This document shows positions 35,586 to 47,624 of a stretch of DNA of 64,000 nt, in pieces; the first letter of the stretch is position 1, and each line of letters starts with the position of its first letter. Position numbers and translations under genes: made by a program. The notes under the pieces were generated by a model, which saw nothing but the letters and a program-made list of their open reading frames with translations, was not told the DNA's origin and did no database searches. Source of the DNA: Alitta virens (taxonomy: Eukaryota; Annelida; Polychaeta; Phyllodocida; Nereididae); the NCBI GenBank assembly GCA_932294295.1, contig OW028573.1, positions 12,606,155 through 12,670,154 of the forward strand, in the 5' to 3' direction.

Positions 35586-38500
35586 AAACTACCAATGAGA
35601 ATAGAGGTTCACCACATTCGACCAAAGGCATTCTGCAGTGGAAACTGAAATGTCCTGCCAGCAAAGGACGTAATCTCAAGGGCTTTTGAACAAAAGTATA
35701 TGACAGACCCTTTCAGAATGTGATGTCAGGAGATTATGGCTTGAATAATACATAAGATACAGCAGAGCAAGAAGGGGTCTTTTTGGTTTAAAAGGGATCA
35801 GGGTCTTTTCTCCTGGTGAATAATGGAAGAATGCACAATTCGTTCCACAAGAACCATACTTGTGTATTTAAGACAACTTTTGACAATATTCGTGTGTTAT
35901 TCTAGCGGAATAGGCCATTTGCAGCTAATGGTAGTTCCTTGAATCAAATACTACACTGAGATGCATTCCCAACTACACAAGTTGAGGAATTTCTGCCTGT
36001 CAATGCTGTTTTGAAATAAGTTGATTTAGTGTAGAACTGTGCAGAGAACATGATAAGTTTCACTAATTACTTTCTAACAGAGTCATTGTACTGCAGATGG
36101 GCCTGTCAGGTGTAGCAATTTGCAGTTGATATGCTGAACCGTTTGGCACACTTCCTTGTGTTTATCACATTTATTAAAGTGTCATATGAGCTGCGTCTTC
36201 TGGCTGGTGCAGCTTCGCCAAGAAATATGGATCATTATGCTGCATTGCATAATGGCTTCCCAGCTTTGATTAGCATGATCCTTTAATCTACACAGAAACA
36301 TTAATGACATTCCACAACACTGTCACGTTATTTGAGACTTTAGTGGGGACGACAAATTTTATGACTTCATTGGAGTCCTGACAGACTGCAGCAAGTGTCC
36401 TTTGATGGTGCCTTGATTGCTGGTGACACGTAGCCTTTGATTGCCTTTTGTGTTATCATCATTCCTGTTCTTGTATGGGTTAATGGCAGTCCACCAAGTT
36501 ATCAAAGAGATCAGAGACGGATTAGTGGAAAGGTCGTTGCCTGACAAGGGGCTAAGTTGGCTCTTGTAACCTTGGGAACTGCTCTAGAGATGCAGGTCTG
36601 GGGCAGGGTGATGCTGACTGATGCTGCTCACCTGCCGTCGCCAGATCAAGGTATGAAAAAGGGGCAATCGATGCTCTAGTAGGTTGCCTGTGATTAGGAT
36701 ATGTGATGTCAACAGTTGGCAAGGGCAGGATGTGTCTTTGCTGGCAGCAGTAGCAGCAGCAGCAGCAGTGGCAGCATCCCAGCAGTGGCAGCCGTGCAGC
36801 ATCTCTGTGCCGGTGGCTCCCAGCCTCCCTCTATCTCTAGCTCCCCCTCTCTCTCAGGTGGAAATCAATGGAACTCTGGGGCCGGCAGCTCTGCTCTGCT
36901 CTGCTCAGCTTATCTCGGCTGCCGTCATATCAAGACATAGCAGATTGTCGTTTTCCCAGCACCCGCTTCCATTGTGACAGGATGGGGATGCTGTAGCCAA
37001 GACAACAAGAGCATCAGCAGCAGCAGCCATCCGCCCATCCACCCATCCGGGGATGAGAGATCAGTCCTTCTGCTGCCCATATAACCCACTTACACCCTTG
37101 GCTGTCAAGAGCAGCCCATGGATGCATCCAGTAACCCAGTGAGCATCAAGTGAGAGACACTGCTGCCATGTGGGTACGTATGATATTCTGCCTCATTGCT
37201 TCATTAAGTGGCATCTCTTGCCACTTTGCTCATTTGGGGATCGTCGCTTCATTTAGATCTCTCTATTACGAGTCTGCAGCTTCTTTTTCGTGTGGAAATT
37301 TCAATCATAATGCTATAGCACAGGTATTTCGCATGCATCAGTCAGTTGGCCTGTTCAGGATTCAATCAAACAGTTAGTCTTATTTAGTGGATACTGGCTT
37401 TATAAGACACTCCTAACTTCACATTGATTCATACGTATACATACACACAGTTGTTATTTGTATTTGAATATTGTGTATATGATGCATTTGGTTGAGACAC
37501 CGTAATTTGTCAGTGAGGCCTAGTAACGAATGTGCAGGGTTGTTTTCCACTTGCAGTAACAGAGTTGAAGGCACTATTGATCGAATTAGTGAATGATTAC
37601 TATGTACTGTTGCAGTTTCCATGAGTCTAAATTTGGTCCTTGTAGTAAAGGATGGCAGGGGGTCATTGTACTTCTCCGCCCTGTCATTTATTATGATTAC
37701 TTGGTCGACCAGTATCTCGGTCAATCGCCCTGTAACTCTATCATGTTCAATTTGTCTTGAAATTTCCCCTGTAGTGTCCATTCTCTTGCATATAAATCTC
37801 CATAAAGTCTCTCTCTATAGCATTAGGACACACACAGCCATCTGGGGCCGGTTGGGGCACCTCAAGGTGAAGTGCTGTCTCCTGCTTGGATCCAGTATCT
37901 AAAAGACTATTTTCTTGAAGCAAGGTTAGCAGGCTCCCCTTATTCAGCACCATCCTGAGGCTGAAATGGGCACGTATAGATAATACCCCTCAATGGTCGA
38001 GCTCCCCAAGGATAACAGTCTGATGAGCTGAAATTTGCCCAAAACAGCTCCTGCTGTTCTATATAATAAGCCTCTTTACAGGCCTCTTTCCTCTTTGCTC
38101 TGTGTGGAGCCATGCTTTTGTCCCATGTTTCAGTAGAGTATGTTATATGTTCAATGAATACGCACATGTTAATAAAAAAAAAAATCAGAGTTAGTTTGGC
38201 TACATGTTTCTGAATATAATTAGAGAACAAATAATATCCATGTTGCATGTTTCTAGATGAACGTTGTCAAAATTGATGAGCTAGCCAATACTCTGGTATT
38301 TTTTTTTTACTTCTAGCCTAAGGATGTCAAATCTGTGTCTGGCTTGGTGGTATTTGGTAGATGACACTGTATCTGAGATGGTGTATAATTGTTGTGACAG
38401 GTGATAACTCTTGAGCATTCCAAAGGACGTGTACGCTGCGTAATGTGCGTTTGTGGGACCAAAGGGAACCTAAATTTGGCGTTGGTGATGACGCCAACTA

Positions 38501-39636
38501 CCCACTCGCATGAGACGTCGCATAAGCCCAGTAACGTCACGGCAATAAGGGCGGATTAGGGGAGGCAATATTGGCAGCCATCTTGGTAGCTCATTTGAAA
38601 AGTCAGTTCCTGTCTGGCCCTTGTATCTCAGCCAATGCATTGAGCTTGTCAATAAGTAACACCAAAACCAGGTTAAGCCTTGTTACATGGCTGCCCCAAA
38701 CATGTCTTGGCAAACTGAGCAACATCTGCTGCCATTTGGTTTGGAACAAAAACACTGATCACACTTGGTGTAGTTGGCACTCAGTTGGTATACGTCATTA
38801 GCCACCCATTTGTCCTTGAACTTTCCTTGTGCAAAGCATTTGATACGCTTCAAATGATAATGCAAGCAAGGCGAACACAATTGCAGTTATATCGATTATG
38901 CCTCGAGTATGCCTGGTTCCAATTGAATGTAGAATACTCGGTCAATATTAAAGATCGATATTTGGCTGAATCATTCATTCATACAGATCACTTGTGAAAG
39001 GAGAGTTATAGATCCCAGAGTCTTACAATGTTTCTGTTTACATCTGGCTGCACACAATGACATCAAAGATTCATTAGACTGACTGGAGTGTTTTTTCCAC
39101 AAGAGAATAACTCCGCTGTGCTTCTTGTTCACTTGGGATGCAGTTGGAACATTATTCACATCTCAGTCTCCCATGATGGTTCGTTTCTGGGAAGTTATTC
39201 ATGATCAGCATACGATTTGGGTTCCAATTGGTTGGATGTTGAAAGCGGGTAATGAAGATTACCCTGTTTACTTAAAGGTAAAGAAAGTTACCAGGATTGT
39301 GACTGTAGTACTTACTTGCCACAGATGATTACCTCTTATGTAATCCACTGTTCCTGCAGGTCCACGAGCTCTTGGGTGAACTTAAACTTTCATTATCGTG
39401 CTGGAGAACATCGCGTGAGCGCGTTTCTTTCCTTTAAAGGGAAGCATTAATGTATATGGATGTCTAGAAGGGCAGTGACGTCACAAGGACGGTGTTCGCT
39501 GCAGGGGTTGGGAAGAAGAGCCTTTGATCGCTTTTACATGAAGTGCGGCCATCACGCACCAGACGACGTCCGCCCAAATTTGACGTAATTTTTGTTTTAA
39601 AAAACGTCATTTAGCAACTGTCACGTGACTAAATGT
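35586..39636 (+). other. PDE4: PDE4 intron segment, no supported gene
   Basis: A CAG/GCA-rich patch at about 36744-36790 creates Ala- and Ser-run frames that I reject. Frames at 37419-38248 on the minus strand are unrelated short ones. A perfect CRE lies at 39476-39483. I see nothing else of note. Confidence 0.6.
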
Positions 39637-39890
39637 GCCGCGGCCCAGTGGTTAAGGACTTAAGGTGTTTATCTTCTGATCAAAAGATTGCGGGTTCGAG
39701 TCCCCACCATGGCATGAAGGAGCTAAGCAGATCCTCAGTAACTTTGCTCCACTCCACCTAGGTGTAAATGGGTACTTGGCTACAGGTGGAGAAGGCCAAG
39801 GAATGCCATAATTGATTGCATGCTGGGGGTATGCTCCAAGAGAGCTGAGAAAGGCTCAAGCTTGAAAAGGTCTGCCAATAGTGTAATTGT
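39637..39890 (+). mobile_element. tRNA-derived SINE
   Basis: The head (39637 to about 39714) is a tRNA-like sequence with a D-arm/A-box stretch (GGCCCAGTGGTTAAGGA) and a perfect B box, GGTTCGAGTCC, at 39693-39703. GCCGCGG and CCATGGC at the ends pair as an imperfect acceptor stem. The body carries CCACCTAGGTGTAAATGGGT, a conserved-looking central block of the kind seen in tRNA-derived SINEs of many invertebrates. The 3' end is uncertain (AAAGGCTCAAGCTTGAAAAG region) and I found no clear target duplication. Polymerase III transcription of intact copies is expected for this class. Confidence 0.7.
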
Positions 39891-40144
39891 AAAGTCCATC
39901 ACGTACATGAAGACTAAAACAGCACACATTTGCTTTGTGTGGTGTACATCAAAATCGGTTTGTTATTCACGTGACTCCTGTCAGTTCTCTATTGAACTGA
40001 TATCAAACAACAATCAGTGATCGACCTAGAGTAACGGTAATTTATTGATTATTATTATGTTTACCTGTAGGGTACTGTGCATGTAAGTTGCTTCAGGGCA
40101 CATGATGCTGAATTGTACCTGAAAAAATGAATTCGTGTTTAGTA

Positions 40145-40364
40145 TTATCAGGCTGTTATCAGGCTGTTATCAGGCTGTTATCAGGCTGTTATCAGGCTGT
40201 TATCAGGCTGTTATCAGGCTGTTATCAGGCTGTTATCAGGCTGTTATCAGGCTGTTATCAGGCTGTTATCAGGCTGTTATCAGGCTGTTATCAGGCTGTT
40301 ATCAGGCTGTTATCAGGCTGTTATCAGGCTGTTATCAGGCTGTTATCAGGCTGTTATCAGGCTG
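40145..40364. repeat. Twenty exact copies of an 11-base unit
   Basis: TTATCAGGCTG repeats exactly 20 times (220 bases) without a mismatch. Because 11 is not a multiple of 3 and no frame holds a stop, the array is open in all three plus-strand frames and yields a repeated Leu-Leu-Ser-Gly-Cys-Tyr-Gln-Ala-Val-Ile-Arg pattern. I treat these frames as artefacts. The lack of any mutation implies very recent expansion or ongoing homogenisation. Confidence 0.97.
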
Positions 40365-41767
40365 TTCGCTGATCTGGCGTACACGTCACGGTGAATTGGA
40401 AGTTAAGTTTGAATTATAAAAAATAACTCTGCCATTACAGACTCCTTATGGACAAATAAAACATATTTCTAATTGAAAGTTCGGCGAAGCACAGATGTGC
40501 ATGTGTAGTGAAACGTGGTCAATTTTGACCTTGTGCTTCTGCCGAAGGCCGCACACCGTCGATCGATATCGTCTGCCCTTAAATATCGATTTCCCGATTA
40601 AGTACAACACCGACTGACCCGATGCATTTGCGTTAGCCCAGTTTTTGGGACTTCTCTTTGCAGTTATATGTGACTTTTGATTTCAACAAATTCTCTTTAA
40701 CCTACTTGTGACCAAATGATCACAAATCTCCAGCTGCTGCGTTTTAAAACATCAGCTATATTGGCGAAGACTCTTGTGTACCTAATATAGATGTGTAAAC
40801 CAGTGTATTACATGTTATATTATTGACCAGCGACTTATGAAAACTTTGCCTTTTCCCCAATATTATGCCGATGGCAACTTTGACATCAGTCATTTGGCTG
40901 TTACAGTGTGCTATTCAACTGACTAGGATGTAGTTACACACGATAGAGGCTGTTGATAAAGCAAATGCCCATCTCATCTAGAACAATTGCACGTAATAGC
41001 ATGGATTGATGCTTTTGTGCTGCTGTTACAGTCAGCATAAAATAGCAACCGGCTTTTGTGCTTGACAAAGACAAAAGAAACCACCCATAATGACCATGAT
41101 TGTTCCAAATGACAGGAATGACTACCAAATTGGCAAAAACATAAATCTCACAGGGAAAAAAATGCTTATTTGTACCAACCTGTCTAACAAGCTGAAGTAT
41201 ATCCAGATGTAAATGGTATAAAGCACCAAAAACATTCGTTTGGATCATGAAGGTCGACCTATTCCAACAAATAACTGTTATGACAACCAAAGGGGAACTT
41301 AGTATCCAAAAGTAGTCTTTGTGCTGCTATTTTTGCCATGTCATTACGACCCTAGAATGCTGTGGTGTTCTTGTCCGCCCATTGCATGCACCAGTCACAA
41401 AAGAACCAAAAATGAAAAAGAATTAGGTTGGTCTTAGTCATACAGTTTGGGGAAGTATTTTGTAACATAATTAGATATGTATCAATAGACTGCTTGCCAA
41501 AAGCAACTGTGTTGTTTAGTTCTTCAGTATTATTTCCCAGGTATGCACGATGGAAGCAGTTGTCCATTTTGGCAAATGTAATTGAGTGCATTTAGGTTCC
41601 GTTTCCAAATATATTATTTCAAGACCTACAATTTAATCTGTCTCACTATATATACCCTCTTTTTGCTGATTGGACTATCAGAAAAAAAGTATTTTATTGT
41701 ATGTTTAGATGTGGATATATATTAAAGATATTCCAAGTTTGCAAGCGTGTGAATTTGCTGAATTGAT
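40365..41767 (+). other. PDE4: PDE4 intron segment, nothing distinctive
   Basis: A+T-rich intron. The minus-strand frames at 40934-41290 and 41352-41591 have no supporting signals. No repeats or motifs stand out. Confidence 0.6.
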
Positions 41768-42150
41768 GGGCTGAGTTACCAATCATATACAGAGCCATTA
41801 ATGGGCTGAGTTACCAATCATATACAGAGCTATTGTTGGGCTGAGTTACCAATCATATACAGAGCCATTATAGGGCTGAGTTAACAGTTATATACAGAAC
41901 CACTGATGGGCTGAGTTACCAATCATATACAGAGCCATTAATGGGCTGAGTTACCAATCATATACAGAGCTATTGTTGGGCTGAGTTACCAATCATATAC
42001 AGAGCCATTATAGGGCTGAGTTAACAGTTATATACAGAACCACTGATGGGCTGAGTTACCAATCATATACAGAGCCATTAATGGGTTGAGTTACCAATCA
42101 TATACAGAGCCATTGATGAGCTGAACTGTCAATCATATGCGGAGCCATTG
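41768..42150. repeat. 35-base minisatellite with 140-base higher-order period
   Basis: Eleven units begin with GGGCTGAGTTACC-like sequence at 41768 and then every 35 bases. Four unit types recur in order, ending CCATTAA, CTATTGT, CCATTATA and (with AACAGTTATATACAGAACC) CACTGA. The four-unit block starting at 41768 repeats at 41908 and begins again at 42048. Units at 42083 and 42118 are increasingly diverged. This is a higher-order repeat formed by duplication of a 140-base block. Confidence 0.93.
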
Positions 42151-44318
42151 CCTGCTTGACCACACCTTTTACGAGACTAAGAGACTGAATGACGTATTTA
42201 TGCCCTTCATCGTTCTATTTTAGCTTTTTTCGTATCAGTGGCTGGCAGACACCTGTAAACAAGTAGCCAGGAAAACTTTAATGGCGCCACTAGCATCACT
42301 AATCACGTTTTATTTTCTCATTGATATAATGTTCACTGAAGTCAGATGCAGCCAAGCATCACAATGCCAAGATGCGTGCGGATCATGTCATGGCTCTCTG
42401 ATTGAGTGAGACATGAAAGCTTTCTAGTGACAGCTTCTGCCAATACATTACAGTCATAAAATGTTGCCCATTGAATTATTGTCAGTTGGACTTGTAGATA
42501 TATGCATGGACATTCTTTTTAGCATCACGTTTATAAATATAAGTTAAGTGACGGGACTTGTGACTACTTATTATTGCGTTAAACACAGTTCGTCACTTAA
42601 TCAAGATATTGTGATGTAGGCATCACCATGCCTTTATAAATGGCATAAGGCATATGATCCATTTGTACAAGAGTTGATCTCATAAAGCTTTCATTTAGAA
42701 TAGTACAAAGTAAGTTTGGGGTAAGAGAAGAAGTTTACAGTGAACTGCTGGGCAAGATACCCCTTTCCCTCCGTTGGGGGTTCACCTGAATTCTTGATCT
42801 TGGCTTGAACTTTAGGGTTAGGCAGTAGGGGTGTAGCCATCTGTCTGTTGATACCTGAGGAAAATTTGGTGCAGAACGTACAACTCAGTAGATTTAGTCT
42901 CCCAAGTGTTGGGTCACTGCCTCTCTGGTAACTTGTGTAAATATTGTGCAGAACTGGTGGATAGCTACTCATTCATGTGTCCACTCCAAAGGTCAAGGCT
43001 CTGGCCCTTGACCAAAGAATTGCTCAGCGAACCATGTCCCATTGTTTGGAATGATAAGAGATTCTCAGCATTTCCATTCGGCTTGAATGGACATATTTAC
43101 CTTTATTCTCAGCTAATGTACTACATATATCTCACATGCTCATAATTCAATATTTGAATCAGACGTAAACATGTAAACATGGATGACCTAGTCTCCTACA
43201 CAACAGGACTCCATGGGTAAATCAACAACCTCGATCAAGTGATACTGCACCACACTTTGTAGAGATTTGTTTTTGGTAATTTTGTATCACCCTAGCTCCT
43301 AGCAAAGTTGTTTTAGCTCCAAGAAAAATGTGAGGAATGCTTCTCTCCACTTCATCACTTCTTTCTTCCCTGAAAACTGAAGCTACAATATAAACAGGCC
43401 ACAGACAGCCAGAGAAACTTCCTGGCTAACTCAGCTCAACTCCACAATTTATCAAATATTTCCAGCATTCAGCACTTTTTGTTTTTGGGCACATTCACTT
43501 GGAAAATTATCTTAGTTTTCTATTTATTTCTTGAAAATTTCCGAAAATGTAACATCACCTGTCGGTCATAAAGTAGAGATGAAAACCCCAAGATTAAATA
43601 TTTAAAGTTTACCTCTGGTTTTTGCATTTTTTGGAGTTTTATTGATGCAATGAAGATTCAAAACTGCCATCCCTCAAGTGTCTCAGAACTGTAGGAGACA
43701 TCTCTATCAGATGCACTATTAACTTCATTGTATTTAATCGTTCAAATGTAACGTTTCTTTAACTACAATATCATGTACTTGTACTGATATCTTCATATGA
43801 GATATTGTGATTTTATCGTATAATTGTGATCTCCAGGCGCTGCACACAGGCTTTTGTATTCAAATAATATTTGCCACTTGATGCGGCCGTATCTGAGTTA
43901 TTGATAACCATCAAATGCAAGGTTAAACAAGTGTGAATGGCGTTCATGTTGACAAGGTCTCTAGTGAAAGACTGGGGCCACTAGGGGCTTGTTAACCCAT
44001 GCCATATGAGCTCATATGACTAGGAACCTATGAGAACTTAGCAAACACCTTAGCTCAGCACATGTTCATAAGGAGATCGTGGACTCGCTTATCAAAGAGG
44101 CTATTGTTTTTAGGAGCACATACCCAGTGTACACAATGGAGTTTCTGGTAAGCGAACAGATATTGGACGTATTTGGATCTGTAGAGCCATATGGAACCAT
44201 ATTCGTCCATGTATTGTTGCTGAGGGTGTTGAATGGCAGCTATATAGGTGTTTCTTTGTCACTGTGTACAAACTGCACGTGAATTATTGATGTAGATTCC
44301 CTCGGAAGTGCACCATTA
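42151..44318 (+). other. PDE4: PDE4 intron segment, nothing distinctive
   Basis: A+T-rich intronic DNA with several short open frames on both strands and no repeat or regulatory pattern that I can support. Confidence 0.6.
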
Positions 44319-44432
44319 GGCACTGGGAGGCACTGGGAGGCACTGGGAGGCACTGGGAGGCACTGTGAGGCACTGGGAGGCACTGGGAGGCATTGGGAGG
44401 CACTGGGAGGCACTAGGAGGCACTAGGAGGCA
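44319..44432. repeat. 10-base tandem repeat CACTGGGAGG, 11 units
   Basis: Eleven consecutive 10-mers from 44321, with single-base variants (CACTGTGAGG, CATTGGGAGG, CACTAGGAGG) concentrated at the 3' side. The regularly spaced GGG/GGAGG runs could allow G-rich DNA structures on the plus strand. Confidence 0.93.
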
Positions 44433-45967
44433 GCTGCTCTCGTGGTTTTATGCCCACCATGTCTACTCTAGATCTCACTTGGGCAGTTTTTGTGAGTATT
44501 TCAGTTTGTGATTTGGTTAGAATGGCAGTTTAAGAGGTCTTGTCTGATTCGCCTGATATCCAGTCTCCATGAACTACTATAAAGTAGGCATTTAGTTCTC
44601 TTCTTCTGAGTTGTAAGGATTGATCCCTTGGGAACTTGGAAAGTTTTGATGAGAATTTAGCGTGATATACCCAGGAGTCGTACCTTACAAACTTTAGAAT
44701 ATCATCAAGTATCACACTAGTGTAAGTAATATTCACTCGATTCTTTATAGTGTATTGTTCATATTATTGTCCATATAGGTCATATGTTTGGTGTCCGAAA
44801 TGAGAACAAACTCGTGATAGTAGATGATAAGCATCTGTGTGTCGAGGATGATAACACAATGGTTACCATGATTATAAATTTCAGCAGTGGTTGTGGTTTC
44901 CTCCAAGGAAATAACACCAAAGATTGACATTTTGTGGTTTTCAACAAACTCATTCAGTGAAACTGCTGTAATTATCTCTGAGTATCAGTTTGTCGTAAAC
45001 TAGGCTCAGCAGCCACCTCATCTCATGAGCTGTTGGAAGAGCTTTCCTGCTGAGACACCATTTTCACTTGTCAGATGAATCTATTAACTGGGTTTTGTTC
45101 TTTAAGTCATTTTAAACTGTCTGCAGGGAGGTTTCAATTATTCAGTACATATGTGTGTATGCTTAAATGATATAGGATGTACTCAGTTTTCTTGTTAAGT
45201 GGGAGTAAATAAACGGATTGTGAATTTGGCAAATGCAACTTACAGATTGTAATAGGATTGGGAGGTAGTTGAGGAAAAAGTCGTGAGGCGTCGCTGTAGT
45301 CTCTTACTCTAGGTGTCGGCACCTGTCTGTAGCAGTTAGATGCAGGCAGGAAGCAGATGCAGTGATGGCAACTGCATGACGTTGGACGAGCTGCTAAGAC
45401 TGCATTTCTGCCGTTCGCATTGCAGACAGACAGTTCTAGAATTGTACTGGGAATGTAATGGTATGCAGAATTAATTGTGAACATTGAACAGTTGCTGGGA
45501 GATTGTGGCTTGGTATGTGGGCAGTGGCCACACACGCCAACTGCAAATGCCCAATGGTTAATGGCTCATGTCACTTGGTCAATGGAATGTCCAAACCAAC
45601 CTGCTTGCCTGGACGGGTCATTGTTCTGGCCATCTCCAAGGTCACTGCACTGTCCTCTCTGCCCTGTCTTCCCTGCACTAGCGTGTGCCATATCTCTATA
45701 GATTCCTGTGCTATATCTCTAGTTTTTTTTTAGTATGGTTTAGATTAAACAGCAGTGTTACCTTTGCATCTGTAACCTATTGGTCCAAAGAGTTTTATTA
45801 GATTTAATCATAGATGCACGAAGCTTGCAGTTCATAGATTTTCCTTCATCGAACACTGTAGAGGTTATCCCTACCTGATGGTTTACCATCACAGCTAAAG
45901 TGCACTGTGTCTGTGAGATTTTGCTAGTACTAACGATTATCACCAACCACACTGAAGTTCCAATGTT

Positions 45968-46272
45968 ATGCAGTGGAAGTATTACCAAATTACCCTTAAA
46001 GTGTGTATGGTGACTTATGTTATGGACTGTGTTGTGCAGTGTGACCGTGGAAGATACCTTGGCATCCCCACGCCCGGATCCATTTCATCGGGACAAGGGA
46101 AGCAACTTTCATCCAAGGGTTTGTCTGCTGCTTCATCCAGGACTTTCTTGGAAGCCATGGAAAACATGCCAGTCTCTCCTCTTCCCAGGACTCTCAGCCA
46201 CTCTGCTGTGTCATCCCTGGAAGATATGCATCACATGAGCTCCAGACAGCTCAAGTACTCCTTCTGGCAAAG
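45968..46272 (+). CDS. PDE4: PDE4 candidate alternative first exon D (UCR1-split form)
   Basis: An ATG frame of 101 codons ends at donor AAAG|GTATTT and leaves two bases, AG, which join A at 47523 to give Arg then [12 protein letters not shown]. The C-terminal two thirds look coding: Ser-rich, with LSSKGLSAASS, PVSPLPRTLSHSAVSSLED and SSRQLKYSFWQ. The first part is less convincing; Met 19 (ATG at 46022, G at -3 and +4) is a good alternative start, and GTGCAG|TG at 46041 could be an acceptor for a longer upstream structure. Like exon C it would bypass the first UCR1 exon and its PKA site. It lies only 1.25 kb before the second UCR1 exon. No homologue is recognised. Confidence 0.45.
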
Positions 46273-46403
46273 GTATTTTGACTGTCCTCTTTATCTACAA
46301 TGCTGACAAATACATAGTTGTGGCATTGTGCATTGCTCTGTATCTGGTATGCTATTATGAGCTTATTTTGTTCTGGTCCATTACCTGTTGATGTCTTCCA
46401 CAG

Positions 46404-46431
46404 TAAAGGTAAGTCCATCCACCTGTTGAAG
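46404..46431 (+). other. Candidate cryptic or poison mini-exon
   Basis: The acceptor-like TCTTCCACAG is followed 28 bases later by a consensus donor AAG|GTAAGT, with another donor-like AAAG|GTAAGT inside. Inclusion between a phase-2 exon and 47523 would shift the frame and bring in a TAA (47619-47621), truncating the protein. The signals are visible; use is speculative. Confidence 0.2.
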
Positions 46432-47392
46432 GTAAGTGTATAGTAATATTGAAGATTTATTTCAGCTTTTTATTTTAAACTATTTGTTGGTGAATTCTAC
46501 TGCACATGGTTCTCGATTCCTGTATTGACGACAGATATTTTCTAGGGCTAATATTAGCTTTTATTCCAGTGAAGACTTGCATAACTGGACTCCTTGGCCA
46601 TTGCCTTTCCACATCAGTCACACTCAATCATCAACATACAATTATCCTCAATATACGACGACTGAAATTGAGAACAGTGTTCTGAAATGCTGCATTGATA
46701 ATATTATATGCGCTACCTTTATTACGATTGATTAGGAAATCTAACAACCGGAAAAAAAGGGATAACGAAAGAATTATATGTAATATTATGCGTAGGAAGT
46801 TGGGCTTCTTCGTATGTGGCAAAATTCGTGCAGTTGACAGAGATCATGAGAGGGTCAGTGCATAAAATGTAATATTGGCAAAGGAGAGTTTTTGAGACCT
46901 GGGCGTTTGGATCAAGGGGCAAGGGGACTCATGACGTTTGACAGACGATGGCGTGTTGTGATTATTTCCCTGCATCACAAGAGCGTTTGGGGTGGCTAAG
47001 AAAGCGTAAAATTGCAGCAACCATGCCAAAAGTGTGAGGTGACCTCCTGCATATATCATTCTGTGGTGTGGAACATCCAGGCAACCTTATTCACAGCCTC
47101 CATGACGTGTAGATAAGATGGTGATGAGAGGAACTGAGATGAACGAGTGAGACTGAGATGACAAGGCAATGGGTTCAGGAGGAAGGTATTTATCATATCC
47201 AAGCAGTATGCATAGCATGTGCGCTGTCGGAAGGCAGTATTTGCAAGCGGTTCTTGCATTTTTTGTGTTCTGAGCTTTGGTTAGTAATGTAAGTAAGATG
47301 TTTCGTACAATACCCACTGGCTAGTCGGGGAGTCTGCCACCTCGCCCCCCATCATAAGATGCTCATTATGAGACGCTGATGCAGTTCTGGCT

Positions 47393-47427
47393 GTTGCTGC
47401 TGCTGCTGCTGCTGCTACTACTGCTGC
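47393..47427. repeat. (CTG)n tract
   Basis: About 11 CTG/CTA triplets, 95 bases before the second UCR1 exon. Another CTG/TTG tract lies at about 47899-47935 in the next intron. Confidence 0.9.
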
Positions 47428-47522
47428 AAGAGAAGGAGGCGCAGATGCCCCGATGGATGCCAGTGTGAACTGCAGTGCAACCTACGACCACTCATGGGCG
47501 GTTGTTTTCTTTGCCGTTGCAG

Positions 47523-47624
47523 ACATGCCGAGGACCTTATTGTGACACCGTTTGCGCAGATTTTGGCGAGTCTACGCAGTGTCCGAAACAACTACATCAC
47601 CCTCACCAATGTGCCAATTAACAA
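47523..47624 (+). CDS. PDE4: PDE4 exon: UCR1, second part
   Basis: Encodes [20 protein letters not shown] then [13 protein letters not shown] (residues 200-232), the conserved C-terminal half of UCR1. This is the hydrophobic and positively charged segment that binds UCR2 and mediates dimerisation in long PDE4 forms. The acceptor is GTTGCAG|A and the donor ACAA|GTGAGT. It starts with one codon base (completing Leu 199 from the UCR1a exon, or Pro or Arg from exons C or D) and ends with AA, completed to Lys by A at 48848. All candidate long-type isoforms share this exon. Confidence 0.97.

Larger units (their letters stand above)
46273..47522 (+). other. PDE4: PDE4 intron before second UCR1 exon
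   Basis: Holds a possible 28-base cryptic exon (46404-46431) and a CTG tract (47393-47427). Minus-strand frames at 46631-47317 overlap each other in several phases and have no support. Confidence 0.6.

Noticed and set aside
39637..39714. Functional tRNA gene
   Set aside because: Perfect B box, but the acceptor stem has mismatches, the anticodon loop is 8 bases, and it continues into a SINE body.
40127..40419. Frames encoding a repeated LLSGCYQAVIR pattern
   Set aside because: By-product of the 11-base tandem repeat, open in all three plus frames; no evidence of translation.
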